A stretch of DNA of 64,000 nucleotides. It comes from Atherix ibis (lineage: Eukaryota > Arthropoda > Insecta > Diptera > Athericidae). Position 1 is the stretch's first letter. Each line of letters starts with the position of its first letter. A program made the translations under genes and the position numbers. The notes beneath the pieces are model-generated. The model was not told where the DNA came from. It did no database searches and saw only the letters and a program-made list of their open reading frames with translations. This document shows, one piece after another, positions 33,846 through 46,560 of the stretch. The DNA lies in NCBI GenBank assembly GCA_958298945.1, contig OY282608.1, positions 77,300,806 to 77,364,805 of the forward strand, in the 5' to 3' direction.

Positions 33846-36800
33846 GGATTGTTGCCTTGTTGGTTTGTTGGTTTGTTGGTTTGTTGGTTTGTTGGTTTTT
33901 TGGTTTGTTGGTTTGTTGGTTTGTTGGTTTGTTGGTTTGTTGGTTTGTTGGTTTGTTGGTTTGTTGGTTTGTTGGTTTGTTGGTTTGTTGGTTTATTTGT
34001 TTGTTGGTTTGTTGGCTTGTTGGTTTGTTAGTTTGTTAGTTTGTTGGTTTGTTAGTTTGTTGGATTAATTGTTTGTTGGTTTGTTGGTTTGTTGGTTTGT
34101 TGGTTTGTTGGTTTGTTGGTTTGTTGGTTTGTTGGCTTGTTGGTTTGTTGGCTTGTTGGTTTGTTTGCTTGTTGGCTTGTTGGGTTGTTGGTTTGTTGGT
34201 TTGTTGGCATGTTGGTTTGTTGGTTTGTTGATTTTTTGGTTTGTTGGTTTATTGGTATGTTCGTTTAATGGCTTGTTGGTTTGTTGGCTTGTTGGTTTGT
34301 TCGTTTGTTGGTTTATTGGTTTGTTGGTTTGTTCGTTTGTTGGTTTGTTCATTTGTTGGCTTGTTGGTTTGTTGGCTTGCTGGTTTGTTGGTTTGTTGGT
34401 TTATTTGTTTGTTGGTTTGTTGGCTTGTTGGTTTTTGGCTTGCTAGTTTGTTGGTTTGTTGGTTTGTTGGATTATTTGTTTGTTGGTTTGTTGGTCTGTT
34501 GGTTTGTTCGTTTGTTGGTTTGTTGGCTTGTTGGTTTGTTGGCTTGTTGGTTTGTTGGCTTGTTGGCTTGTTGGTTTGTTGGTTTGTTGGTTTGTTGGCA
34601 TGTTGGTTTGTTGGTTTGTTGGTTTGTTGGTTTGTTGGTTTGTTGGTTTGTTGGTTTGTTGGTTTGTTGGTTTGTTGGTTTGTTGGTTTGTTGGTTTGTT
34701 GGTTTGTTGGTTTGTTGGTTTATTTGTTTGTTGGTTTGTTGGCTTGTTGGTTTGTTGGCTTGTTAGTTTGTTGGTTTGTTGGTTTGTTGGATTATTTGTT
34801 TGTTGGTTTGTTGGTTTGATGGTTTGTTGGTTTGTTGGTTTGTTGGTTTGTTGGCTTGTTGGTTTGTTGGCTTATTGGTTTGTTGGCTTGTTGGCTTGTT
34901 GGTTTGTTGGTTTGTTGGTTTGTTGGCATGTTGGTTTGTTGGTTTGTTCGTTTGTGGGCTTGTTGGTTTATTGGCTTGTTGGCTTGTTGGCATGTTCGTT
35001 TGTTGGTTTTTTGGTTTGATGGTTTGTTGGTTTGTTGGCTTGTTGGCTTGTTGGATTGTTGCCTTGTTGGTTTGTTGGTTTGTTGGTTTGTTGGTTTGTT
35101 GGTTTGTTGGTTTGTTGGTTTGTTGGTTTGTTGGTTTGTTGGTTTGTTGGTTTGTTGGATTGTTGGTTTGTTGGTTTGTTGGTTTGTTGGTTTGTTGGTT
35201 TGTTGGTTTGTTGGTTTGTTGGTTTATTTGTTTGTTGGTTTGCTGGCTTGTTGGTTTGTTGGTTTGTTAGTTTGTTGGTTTGTTGATTTGTTGGATTATT
35301 TGTTTGTTGGTTTGTTGGTTTGTTGGTTTGTTGGTTTGTTGGTTTGTTGGTTTGTTGGTTTGTTGGTTTGTTGGTTTGTTGGTTTGTTGGTTTGTTGGTT
35401 TGTTGGTTTGTTGGTTTGTTGGTTTGTTGGTTTGTTGGCTTGTTGGTTTGTTGGCTTGTTAGTTTGTTGGTTTGTTGGTTTGTTGGATTATTTGTTTGTT
35501 GGTTTATTGGTTTCTTGGTTTGTTGGCTTGTTAGTTTGTTGGCTTGTTGGTTTGTTGGCTTGTTGGCTTGTTGGTTTGTTGGTTTGTTGGTTTGTTAGCA
35601 TGTAGGTTTGTTGGTTTGTTGGTTTGTTGGTTTGTCGGTTTGTTGGTTTGTTGATTTGTTGGTTTGTTAGTTTGTTGGTTTATTTGTTTGTTCGTTTGTT
35701 GGTTTGTTGGTTAGTTGGTTTGTTGATTTGTTGGTTTGTTGGTTTATTGGTATGTTCGTTTGTTGGCTTGTTGGTTTGTTGGCTTGTTGGTTTGTTCGTT
35801 TGTTGGTTTATTAGTTTGTTGGTTTGTTCGTTTGTTGGTTTGTTCATTTGTTGGCTTGTTGGTTTGTTGGCTTGTTGGTTTGTTGGTTTGTTGGTTTGTT
35901 GGTTTGTTTGTTTGTTGGTTTGTTCGTTTGTTGGTTTGTTTGTTTGTTGGCTTGTTGGTTTATTGGTTTGTTGGTTTGTTGGCTTGTTGGTTTGTTGGCT
36001 TGTTGGTTTGTTGGTTTGTTGGTTTGTTGGTTTGTTGGTTTGTTGGTTTGTTGGTTTGTTTGTTTGTTGATTTGTTCGTTTGTTGGCTTGTTGGTTTATT
36101 GGTTTGTTGGTTTGTTGGTTTGCCGGTTTGTTGTTTTGTTGATTTGTTTGTTTGTTGGTTTGTTTGTTTTTTGGCTTGTTGGTTTGTTGGCTTGTTGGCT
36201 TGTTGGTCTGTTAGTTTGTTTGTCGTTGGTTTGTTGGTTTGTTGGTTTATTTGTTTGTTCGTTTGTTGGCTTGTTGGTTTGTTGGTTTGTTGGTTTGTTT
36301 GTTTGTTGGTTTGTTGGCTTGTTGGTTTGTTGGCTTGTTGGTTTGTTGGCTTATTGGCTTGTTGGTTTGTTGGTTTGTTGGTTTGTTGGCATGTTGGTTT
36401 GTTGGTTTGTTGGTTTGTTGGTTTGTTGGTTTGTTGGTTTGTTGGTTTGTTGGTTTATTTGTTTGTTGGTCTGTTGGTTTGTTCGTTTATTGGTTTGTTG
36501 GCTTGTTGGTTTGTTGGCTTGTTGGTTTGTTGGCTTGTTGGCTTGTTGGTTTGTTGGTTTGTTGGTTTGTTGGCATGTTGGTTTGTTGGTTTGTTGGTTT
36601 GTTGGTTTGTTGGTTTGTTGGTTTGTTGGTTTGTTGGTTTGTTGGTTTGTTGGTTTGTTGGTTTGTTGGTTTGTTGGTTTGTTGGTTTATTTGTTTGTTG
36701 GTTTGTTGGCTTGTTGGTTTGTTGGCTTGTTAGTTTGTTGGTTTTTTGGTTTGTTGGATTATTTGTTTGTTGGTTTGTTGGTTTGATGGTTTGTTGGTTT

Positions 36801-39425
36801 GTTGGTTTGTTGGTTTGTTGGCTTGTTGGTTTGTTGGCTTATTGGTTTGTTGGCTTGTTGGCTTGTTGGTTTGTTGGTTTGTTGGTTTGTTGGCATGTTG
36901 GTTTGTTGGTTTGTTCGTTTGTGGGCTTGTTGGTTTATTGGCTTGTTGGCTTGTTGGCATGTTCGTTTGTTGGTTTTTTGGTTTGATGGTTTGTTGGTTT
37001 GTTGGCTTGTTGGCTTGTTGGATTGTTGCCTTGTTGGTTTGTTGGTTTGTTGGTTTGTTGGTTTGTTGGTTTGTTGGTTTGTTGGTTTGTTGGTTTGTTG
37101 GTTTGTTGGTTTGTTGGATTGTTGGTTTGTTGGTTTGTTGGTTTGTTGGTTTGTTGGTTTGTTGGTTTGTTGGTTTGTTGGTTTATTTGTTTGTTGGTTT
37201 GCTGGCTTGTTGGTTTGTTGGTTTGTTAGTTTGTTGGTTTGTTGATTTGTTGGATTATTTGTTTGTTGGTTTGTTGGTTTGTTGGTTTGTTGGTTTGTTG
37301 GTTTGTTGGTTTGTTGGTTTGTTGGTTTGTTGGTTTGTTGGTTTGTTGGTTTGTTGGTTTGTTGGTTTGTTGGTTTGTTGGTTTGTTGGTTTGTTGGCTT
37401 GTTGGTTTGTTGGCTTGTTAGTTTGTTGGTTTGTTGGTTTGTTGGATTATTTGTTTGTTGGTTTGTTGGTTTCTTGGTTTGTTGGCTTGTTAGTTTGTTG
37501 GCTTGTTGGTTTATTGGCTTGTTGGCTTGTTGGTTTGTTGGTTTGTTGGTTTGTTAGCATGTAGGTTTGTTGGTTTGTTGGTTTGTTGGTTTGTCGGTTT
37601 GTTGGTTTGTTGATTTGTTGGTTTGTTAGTTTGTTGGTTTATTTGTTTGTTCGTTTGTTGGTTTGTTGGTTAGTTGGTTTGTTGATTTGTTGGTTTGTTG
37701 GTTTATTGGTATGTTCGTTTGTTGGCTTGTTGGTTTGTTGGCTTGTTGGTTTGTTCGTTTGTTGGTTTATTAGTTTGTTGGTTTGTTCGTTTGTTGGTTT
37801 GTTCATTTGTTGGCTTGTTGGTTTGTTGGCTTGTTGGTTTGTTGGTTTGTTGGTTTGTTGGTTTGTTTGTTTGTTGGTTTGTTCGTTTGTTGGTTTGTTT
37901 GTTTGTTGGCTTGTTGGTTTATTGGTTTGTTGGTTTGTTGGCTTGTTGGTTTGTTGGCTTGTTGGTTTGTTGGTTTGTTGGTTTGTTGGTTTGTTGGTTT
38001 GTTGGTTTGTTGGTTTGTTTGTTTGTTGGTTTGTTCGTTTGTTGGCTTGTTGGTTTATTGGTTTGTTGGTTTGTTGGTTTGTCGGTTTGTTGTTTTGTTG
38101 ATTTGTTTGTTTGTTGGTTTGTTTGTTTTTTGGCTTGTTGGTTTGTTGGCTTGTTGGCTTGTTGGTGTGTTAGTTTGTTTGTCGTTGGTTTGTTGGTTTG
38201 TTGGTTTATTTGTTTGTTCGTTTGTTGGCTTGTTGGTTTGTTGGTTTGTTGGTTTGTTTGTTGTTGGTTTGTTGGCTTGTTGGTTTGTTGGCTTGTTGGT
38301 TTGTTGGCTTATTGGCTTGTTGGTTTGTTGGTTTGTTGGTTTGTTGGCATGTTGGTTTGTTGGTTTGTTGGTTTGTTGGTTTGTTGTTTTGTTGGTTTGT
38401 TGGTTTATTTGTTTGTTGGTTTGTTGGCTTGTTGGTTTGTTGGCTTGTTAGTTTGTTGGTTTGTTGGTTTGTTGGATTATTTGTTTGTTGGTTTGTTGGT
38501 TTGTTGGTTTGTTGGTTTGTTGGCTTGTTGGTTTGTTGGCTTGTTGGTTTGTTGGCTTGTTGGCTTGTTGGTTTGTTGGTTTGTTGGTTTGTTGGCATGT
38601 TGGTTTGTTGGTTTGTTGGTTTGTTGGTTTGTTGGTTTGTTGGTTTGTTGATTTGTTGGTTTGTTGGTTTGTTGGTTTATTTGTTTGTTCGTTTGTTGGT
38701 TTGTTGGTTTGTTGGTTTGTTGGCTTGTTGGTTTGTTTGTTTGTTGGTTTATTGGTTTGTTGGTTTGTTGGTTTGTTGGTTTGTTGGATTATTTGTATGT
38801 TGGTTTGTTGGTTTGTTGGTTTGTTGGCTTGTTGGTTTGTTGGCTTGTTGGTTTGTTGGCTTGTTGGCTTGTTGGTTTGTTGGTTTATTTGTTTGTTGGT
38901 TTGTTGGCTTGTTGGTTTGTTGGCTTGTTAGTTTGTTGGTTTGTTGGTTTGTTGGATTATTTGTTTGTTGGTTTGTTGGTTGGTTGGTTTGTTGGTTTGT
39001 TCGTTTGTTGGTTTGTTGTCTTGTTGGTTTGTTGGCTTGTTATTATGTTGGCTTGTTGGCTTGTTGGTTTGTTGGTTTGTTGGTTTGTTGGCATGTTGGT
39101 TTGTTGGTTTGTTGATTTATTTGTTTGTTGGTTTGTTGGCTTGTTGGTTTGTTGGCTTGTTAGTTTGTTGGTTTGTTGGTTTGTTGGATTATTTGTTTGT
39201 TGATTTGTTGGTTTGTTGGTTTGTTGGTTTGTTGGTTTGTTGGCTTATTGGTTTGTTGGCTTGTTGGCTTGTTGGTTTGTTGGTTTGTTGGTTTGTTGGC
39301 ATGTTGGTTTGTTGGTTTGTTCGTTTGTTGGCTTGTTGGTTTATTGGCTTTTTGGCTTGTTGGCATGTTCGTTTGTTGGTTTTTTGGTTTGATGGTTTGT
39401 TGGTTTGTTGGCTTGTTGGCTTGTT
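33846..39425 (+). repeat. Three-cassette super-repeat, copy 2 (5,580 bp)
   Basis: Cassettes at 33846, 35053 and 37020. It shares with the start of copy 3 the strings GTTATTATGTTGG (33451 and 39039, offset 5588) and GGATTAATTG (34062 and 39642, offset 5580). Its own nested duplication (34493-38400) is a separate event from that in copy 1 or was re-homogenised, because its period is about 1.97 kb and not 2.09 kb. Confidence 0.8.
34493..38400 (+). repeat. 1.96-1.98 kb tandem duplication
   Basis: Copy A starts at GGTCTGTTGG 34493, copy B at 36468. Offsets: 1975 at that start, 1967 for TTTGTGGGCT (34951 and 36918) and the cassette (35053 and 37020), 1959 for GCATGTAGG (35598 and 37557) and TGTCGTTGG (36221 and 38180). 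Each 8-bp step is one unit lost. Copy-specific changes include GCCGG in A (near 36121) against GTCGG in B, and GGTCTG in A against GGTGTG in B at 38164. Confidence 0.85.
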
Positions 39426-42351
39426 GGATTGTTGCCTTTTTGGTTTGTTGGTTTGTTGGTTTGTTGGTTTGTTGGTTTTTTGGTTTGTTGGTTTGTTGGT
39501 TTGTTGGTTTGTTGGTTTGTTGGTTTGTTGGTTTGTTGGTTTGTTGGTTTGTTGGTTTGTTGGTTTGTTGGTTTATTTGTTTGTTGGTTTGTTGGCTTGT
39601 TAGTTTGTTAGCTTGTTAGTTTGTTGGTTTGTTAGTTTGTTGGATTAATTGTTTGTTGGTTTGTTGGTTTGTTGGTTTGTTGGTTTGTTGGTTTGTTGGC
39701 TTGTTGGTTTGTTGGCTTGTTGGTTTGTTTGCTCGTTGGCTTGTTGGTTTGTTGGTTTGTTGGCATGTTGGTTTGTTGGATTGTTGGTTTGTTGGTTTGT
39801 TGGTTTGTTGGTTTGTTGATTTGTCGGCTTGTTGGTTTGTTGGTTTATTTGTTTGTTCGTTTGTTGGTTTGTTGGTTTGTTGGTTTGTTGATTTGTTGGT
39901 TTTTTGGTTTATTAGTATGTTCGTTTAATGGCTTGTTGGTTTGTTGGCTTGTTGGTTTGTTCGTTTGTTGGTTTATTGGTTTGTTGGTTTGTTCGTTTGT
40001 TGGTTTGTTCATTTGTTGGCTTGTTGGTTTGTTGGCTTGTTGGTTTGTTGGTTTGTTGGTTTATTTGTTTGTTGGTTTGTTGGCTTGTTGATTTGTTGGC
40101 TTGCTAGTTTGTTGGTTTGTTGGTTTGTTGGATTATTTGTTTGTTGGTTTGTTGGTCTGTTGGTTTGTTCGTTTGTTGGTTTGTTGGCTTGTTGGTTTGT
40201 TGGTTTGTTGGCTTGTTGGCTTGTTGGTTTGTTGGTTTGTTGGTTTGTTGGCATGTTGGTTTGTTGGTTAGTTGGTTTGTTGGTTTGTTGGTTTGTTGGT
40301 TTGTTGGTTTGTTGGTTTGTTGGTTTGTTGGTTTGTTGGTTTGTTGGTTTGTTGGTTTGTTGGTTTATTTGTTTGTTGGTTTGTTGGCTTGTTGGTTTGT
40401 TGGCTTGTTAGTTTGTTGGTTTGTTGGTTTGTTGGATTATTTGTTTGTTAGTTTGTTGGTTTGTTGGTTTGTTGGTTTGTTGGTTTGTTGGTTTGTTGGC
40501 TTGTTGGTTTGTTGGCTTATTGGTTTGTTGGCTTGTTGGCTTGTTGTTTTGTTGGTTTGTTGGTTTGTTGGCATGTTGGTTTGTTGGTTTGTTCGTTTGT
40601 TGGCTTGTTGGTTTATTGGCTTGTTGGCTTACTGGCATGTTCGTTTGTTGGTTTTTTGGTTTGATGGTTTGTTGGTTTGTTGGCTTGTTGGCTTGTTGGA
40701 TTGTTGCCTTGTTGGTTTGTTGGTTTGTTGGTTTGTTGGTTTGTTGGTTTGTTGGTTTGTTGGTTTGTTGGTTTGTTGGTTTGTTGGTTTGTTGGATTGT
40801 TGGTTTGTTGGTTTGTTGGTTTGTTGGTTTGTTGGTTTGTTGGTTTGTTGGTTTATTTGTTTGTTGGTTTGTTGGCTTGTTGGTTTGTTGGCTTGTTAGT
40901 TTGTTGGTTTGTTGATTTGTTGGATTATTTGTTTGTTGGTTTGTTGGTTTGTTGGTTTGTTGGTTTGTTGGTTTGTTGGTTTGTTGGTTTGTTGGTTTGT
41001 TGGTTTGTTGGTTTGTTGGTTTGTTGGTTTGTTGGTTTTTTGGTTTGATGGTATGTTGGTTTGTTGGCTTGTTGGCTTGTTGGATTGTTGCCTTGTTGGT
41101 TTGTTGGTTTGTTGGTATGTTGGTTTGTTGGTTTGTTGGTTTGTTGGTTTGTTGGTTTGTTGGTTTGTTGGTTTGTTAATTTGTTGGATTGTTGGTTTGT
41201 TGGTTTGTTGGTTTGTTGGTTTGTTGGTTTGTTGGTTTGTTGGTTTGTTGGTTTATTTGTTTGTTGGTTTGTTGGCTTGTTGATTTGTTGGCTTGTTAGT
41301 TTGTTGGTTTGTTGATTTGTTGGATTATTTGTTTGTTGGTTTGTTGGTTTGTTGGTTTGTTGGTTTGTTGGTTTGTTGGTTTGTTGGTTTGTTTGTTTGT
41401 TGGTTTGTTTGTTTTTTGGCTTGTTGGTTTGTTGGCTTGTTGGCTTGTTGGTCTGTTAGTTTGTTTGTCGTTCGTTTGTTGGTTTGTTGGTTTATTTGTT
41501 TGTTCGTTTGTTGGCTTGTTGGTTTGTTGGTTTGTTGTTTTGTTTGTTTGTTGGTTTGTTGGCTTGTTGGTTTGTTGGTTTGTTGGTTTGTTGGTTTGTT
41601 GGTTTGTTGGTTTGTTGATTTGTTGGTTTGTTGGTTTGTCGGTTTGTTGTTTTGTTGGTTTATTTGTTTGTTGGTTTGTTTGTTTTTTGGCTTGTTGGTT
41701 TGTTGGCTTGTTGGCTTGTTGGTCTGTTAGTTTGTTTGTCGTTGGTTTGTTGGTTTGTTGGTTTATTTGTTTGTTCGTTTGTTGGCTTGTTGGTTTGTTG
41801 GTTTGTTGGCTTGTTGGTTTGTTGGCTTGTTGGTTTGTTGGCTTGTTGGTTTGTTGGCTTGTTGGCTTGTTGGTTTGTTGGTTTGTTGGTTTGTTGACAT
41901 GTTGGTTTGTTGGTTTGTTGGTTTGTTGGTTTGTTGGTTTGTTGGTTTGTTGGTTTGTTGGTTTGTTGGTTTGTTGGTTTGTTGGTTTGTTGGTTTGTTG
42001 GTTTGTTGGTTTATTTGTTTGTTGGTTTTTTGGCCTGCTGGTTTGTTGGCTTGTTAGTTTGTTGCTTTGTTGGTTTGTTGGATTATTTGTTTGTTGGTTT
42101 GTTGGTTTGTTGGTTTGCTGGTTTGTTGGTTTGTTGGTTTGTTGGCTTGTTGGTTTGTTGGCTTGTTGGTTTGTTGGCTTGTTGGCTTGTTGGTTTGTTG
42201 GTTTGTTGGTTTGTTGGTTTGTTGGCATGTTGGTTTGTTGGTTTGTTCGTTTGTTGGCTTGTTGGTTTATTGGCTTGTTGGCTTGTTGGCATGTTCGTTT
42301 GTTGGTTTTTTGGTTTGATGGTTTGTTGGTTTGTTGGCTAGTTGGCTTGTT
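39426..42351 (+). repeat. Three-cassette super-repeat, copy 3, rearranged
   Basis: Starts as copies 1 and 2 do (cassette spacing 1272), but the second cassette is duplicated at 384 bp (40698 and 41082). The third position is replaced by two TGTCG strings (GGTCTGTTAG at 41450 and 41721). The 5.6 kb order is lost after this point, which makes it the junction with the mosaic region. Confidence 0.65.
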
Positions 42352-43990
42352 GGATTGTTGCCCTGTTGGTTTGTTGGTTTGTGGGTTTGTTGGTTTGTTG
42401 GTTTGTTGGTTTGTTGATTTGTTGGTTTGTTGGTTTGTTGGTTTGTTGGTTTGTTGGTTTGTTGGTTTATATGTTTGTTGGTTTGTTGGCTTGTTGGTTT
42501 GTTGGCTTGTTAGTTTGTTGGTTTGTTGGTTTGTTGGATTATTTGTTTGTTGGTTTGTTGGTTTGTTGGTTTGTTGGTTTGTTAGTTTGTTGGTTTGTTG
42601 GCTTGTTGGTTTGTTGGCTTGTTGGTTTGTTGGCTTGTTGGCTTGTTCGTTTGTTGGTTTGTTGGTTTGTTGGTTTGTTAGTTTGTTGGTTTGTTGGTTT
42701 GTTGGTTTGTTTGTTTGTTGGTTTGTTCGTTTGTTGAATTGTTGGTTTATTGGTTTGTTGGTTTGTTGGTTTGTCGGTTTGTTGTTTTGTCGGTTTGTTG
42801 TTTTGTTGGTTTGTTTGTTTGTTTTTTGGCTTGTTGGTTTGTTGGCTTGTTGGCTTGTTGGTCCGTTAGTTTGTTTGTCGTTAGTTTGTTGGTTTGTTGG
42901 TTTATTTGTTTGTTCGTTTGTTGGCTTGTTGGTTTGTTGGTTTGTTGGTTTGTTTGTTTGTTGGTTTGTTAGTTTGTTGGTTTGTTGGTTTGTTTGTTTG
43001 TTGGTTTGTTCGTTTGCTGGCTTGTTGGTTTGTTGGCTTGTTAGCTTGTTGTCATGTTGGTTTTTTGGTTTGTTGGTTTGTAGGTTTCTTGGTTTGTTGG
43101 TTTGTTGGTTTGTTGGTTTGTTGGTTTGTTGGTTTGTTGGTTTGTTGGTTTGTTGGTTTGTTGGTTTGTTGGCTTGTTGGTTTGTTGGTTTTTTGGTTTG
43201 TTGGCTTGTTGGTTTGTTGGCTTGTTGGCTTGTTGGTTTGTTGGTTTGTTGGTTTGTTGGTTTGTTGGTTTGTTGGTTTATTGGTTTGTTGGTTTGTTGG
43301 TTTGTTGGTTTGTTGGTTTGTTGGTTTGTTGGTTTCTTGTTTTGTTGGTTTGTTGGTTTGTTGGTTTGTTGGCTTGTTGGTTTGTTGGCTTGTTAGCTTC
43401 TTGATTTGTTGGTTTGTTGGTTTGTTCGTTTGTTCGTTTGTTCGTTTGTTGTTTTGTTGGTTTGTTGGTTTGTTGGTTTGTTGGTTTCTTGGTTTGTTGG
43501 TTTGTTGGTTTGTTTGTTTGTTGGTTTATTCGTTTGTTAGCTTGTTGGTTTGTTGGCTTGTTGGCTTGTTTGCTTGTTCGGTTGTTGGTTGGTTGGTTTG
43601 TTGGTTTGTTGGCTTGTTGGTTTGTTGGTTTTTTGGTTTGTTGGCTTGTTGGTTTGTTGGCTTGTTGGCTTGTTAGTTTGTTAGTTTGTTGGTTTGTTGG
43701 CTTGTTGGTTTGTTGGTTTGTTGGTTTGTTGGTTTGTTGGTTTGTTGGTTTGTTGGTTTGTTGGTTTGTTTGTTTGTTGGTTTGTTCGTTTGTTGGCTTG
43801 TTGGTTTGTTGGCTTGTTGGCTTGTTGGTTTGTTTGTTTGTTGGTTTATTTGTTTGTTGGTTTGTTGGTTTGTTGGGTTGTTGGTTTATTTGTTTGTTGG
43901 TTTGTTGGTTTGTTGGCTTGTTGGATTGTTGGTTTGTTGGTTTGTTGGTTTGTTGGTTTATTTGTTTGTTGGTTTGTTGGTTTGTTGGCT
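41640..43990 (+). repeat. Long-range duplicated segment, proximal copy
   Basis: Matches 51950-54270 at an offset of about 10.3 kb. Markers: GGTCTGTTAG 41721 and 52034 (10313), GCCCTG 42360 and 52649 (10289), GGTCCGTTAG 42860 and 53128 (10268), GTTCGGTTG 43576 and 53860 (10284). Both copies share the otherwise unseen cassette end GCCCTG followed by GTGGG. The proximal copy has GACATG near 41896 and GGCCTGCTGG near 42041, absent from the distal copy. Confidence 0.75.
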
Positions 43991-44060
43991 TGTTGGTTTG
44001 TTGGCTTATTGGTTTGTTGGCTTGTTGGCTTGTTGGTTTGTTGGTTTGTTGGTTTGTTGG
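42720..44060 (+). repeat. Mosaic block ST, copy 1
   Basis: Half S starts at GAATTGTTGG (near 42735) and GGTCCGTTAG (42860) and includes GTCATGTTGG at 43051. Half T carries GTTCGGTTGTTGGTTGG at 43576. S matches copy 2 at 1659 bp (42860 and 44519; 43051 and 44710). T matches copy 3 at 2062 bp. Different halves therefore match different partners. Confidence 0.75.
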
Positions 44061-44389
44061 CATGTTGGTTTGTTGGTTTGTTCGTTTGTTGGCTTGTTGG
44101 TTTATTGGCTTGTTGGCTTGTTGGCATGTTCGTTTGTTGGTTTTTTGGTTTGATGGTTTGTTGGTTTGTTGGCTTGTTGGCTTGTTGGATTGTTGCCTTG
44201 TTGGTTTGTTGGTTTGTTGGTTTGTTGGTTTGTTGGTTTGTTGGTTTGTTGGTTTGTTGGATTGTTGGTTTGTTGGTTTGTTGGTTTGTTGGTTTGTTGG
44301 TTTGTTGGTTTGTTGGTTTGTTGGTTTATTTGTTTATTTGTTTGTTGGTTTGTTGGCTTGTTGGTTTGTTGGCTTGTTAGTTTGTTGGT

Positions 44390-45080
44390 TTGTTGATTTG
44401 TTGGATTATTTGTTTGTTGGTTTGTTGGTTTGTTGGTTTGTTGGTTTGTCGGTTTGTTGTTTTGTTGGTTTGTTTGTTTGTTTTTTGGCTTGTTGGTTTG
44501 TTGGCTTGTTGGCTTGTTGGTCCGTTAGTTTGTTTGTCGTTAGTTTGTTGGTTTGTTGGTTTATTTGTTTGTTCGTTTGTTGGCTTGTTGGTTTGTTGGT
44601 TTGTTGGTTTGTTTGTTTGTTGGTTTGTTAGTTTGTTGGTTTGTTGGTTTGTTTGTTTGTTGGTTTGTTCGTTTGCTGGCTTGTTGGTTTGTTGGCTTGT
44701 TAGCTTGTTGTCATGTTGGTTTTTTGGTTTGTTGGTTTGTTGGTTTGTAGGTTTCTTGGTTTGTTGGTTTGTTGGTTTGTTGGTTTGTTGGTTTGTTGGT
44801 TTGTTGGTTTGTTGGTTTGTTGGTTTGTTGGTTTGTTGGCTTGTTGGTTTGTTGGTTTTTTGGTTTGTTGGCTTGTTGGTTTGTTGGCTTGTTGGCTTGT
44901 TGGTTTGTTGGTTTGTTGGTTTGTTGGTTTGTTGGTTTGTTGGTTTATTGGTTTGTTGGTTTGTTGGTTTGTTGGTTTGTTGGTTTGTTGGTTTGTTAGT
45001 TTCTTGTTTTGTTGGTTTGTTGGTTTGTTGGTTTGTTGGCTTGTTGGTTTGTTGGCTTGTTAGCTTCTTGATTTGTTGGT
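44390..45080 (+). repeat. Mosaic block ST, copy 2 (S only)
   Basis: Matches copy 1 at 1659 bp and copy 4 at 2997 bp (GGTCCGTTAG 44519 and 47516; GTCATG 44710 and 47707; upstream cassette 44187 and 47184). It ends at TTAGCTTCTTGATTTG and passes directly into copy 3 without a T half. Confidence 0.75.
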
Positions 45081-45289
45081 TTGTTGGTTTGTTGGTTTGT
45101 TCGTTTGTTCGTTTGTTGGTTTGTTGGTTTATTTGTTTGTTCGTTTGTTGGCTTGTTGGTTTGTTGGTTTGTTGTTTTGTTTGTTTGTTGGTTTGTTGGC
45201 TTGTTGGTTTGTTGGCTTGTTGGTTTGTTGGCTTGTTGGCTTGTTCGTTTGTTGGTTTGTTGGTTTGTTGGTTTGTTAGTTTGTTGGTT

Positions 45290-46560
45290 TGTTGGTTTGT
45301 TGGTTTGTTTGTTTGTTGGTTTGTTCGTTTGTTGAATTGTTGGTTTATTGGTTTGTTGGTTTGTTGGTTTGTCGGTTTGTTGTTTTGTCGGTTTGTTGTT
45401 TTGTTGGTTTGTTTGTTTGTTTTTTGGCTTGTTGGTTTGTTGGCTTGTTGGCTTGTTGGTCCGTTAGTTTGTTTGTCGTTAGTTTGTTGGTTTGTTGGTT
45501 TATTTGTTTGTTCGTTTGTTGGCTTGTTGGTTTGTTGGTTTGTTGGTTTGTTGGTTTGTTGGTTTGTTGGTTTGTTTGTTTGTTGGTTTATTCGTTTGTT
45601 AGCTTGTTGGTTTGTTGGCTTGTTGGCTTGTTTGCTTGTTCGGTTGTTGGTTGGTTGGTTTGTTGGTTTGTTGGCTTGTTGGTTTGTTGGTTTTTTGGTT
45701 TGTTGGCTTGTTGGTTTGTTGGCTTGTTGGCTTGTTAGTTTGTTAGTTTGTTGGTTTGTTGGCTTGTTGGTTTGTTGGTTTGTTGGTTTGTTGGTTTGTT
45801 GGTTTGTTGGTTTGTTGGTTTGTTTGTTTGTTGGTTTGTTCGTTTGTTGGCTTGTTGGTTTGTTGGCTTGTTGGCTTGTTGGTTTGTTTGTTTGTTGGTT
45901 TATTTGTTTGTTGGTTTGTTGGTTTGTTGGGTTGTTGGTTTATTTGTTTGTTGGTTTGTTGGTTTGTTGGCTTGTTGGATTGTTGGTTTGTTGGTTTGTT
46001 GGTTTGTTGGTTTATTTGTTTGTTGGTTTGTTGGTTTGTTGGCTTGTTGGTTTGTTGGCTTGTTGGCTTGTTGGTTTGTTGGTTTTTTGGTTTTTTGGTT
46101 TGTTGGTTTGTTGGTTTGTTGGTTTGTTGGTTTGTTTGTTTGTTGGTTTATTCGTTTGTTGGCTTGTTAATTTGTTGGCTTGTTGGCTTGTTTGCTTGTT
46201 GGTTTGTTGGGTTGTTTGCTTGTTGGTTTGTTGGTTTGTTGGTTTGTTGGTTTGTTGGTTTGTTGGTTTGTTGATTTGTCGGTTTGTTGGTTTGTTGGTT
46301 TATTTGTTTGTTCGTTTGTTGGTTTGTTGGTTTGTTGGTTTGTTGATTTTTGGTTTTTTGGTTTATTGGTATGTTCGTTTAATGGCTTGTTGGTTTGTTG
46401 GCTTGTTGGTTTGTTCGTTTGTTGGTTTATTGGTTTGTTGGTTTGTTTGTTTGTTGGTTTGTTCATTTGTTGGCTTGTTGGTTTGTTGGCTTGTTGGTTT
46501 GTTGGTTTGTTGGTTTATTTGTTTGTTGGTTTGTTGGCTTGTTGGTTTGTTGGCTTGCTA
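45290..46560 (+). repeat. Mosaic block ST, copy 3
   Basis: S is shortened: from GGTCCGTTAG at 45458 it jumps to the T half (GTTCGGTTG at 45638), losing the GTCATG part. T extends to the register slip GATTTTTGG at 46345. It matches copy 4 at exactly 2578 bp (45638 and 48216; 46345 and 48923). Confidence 0.75.
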
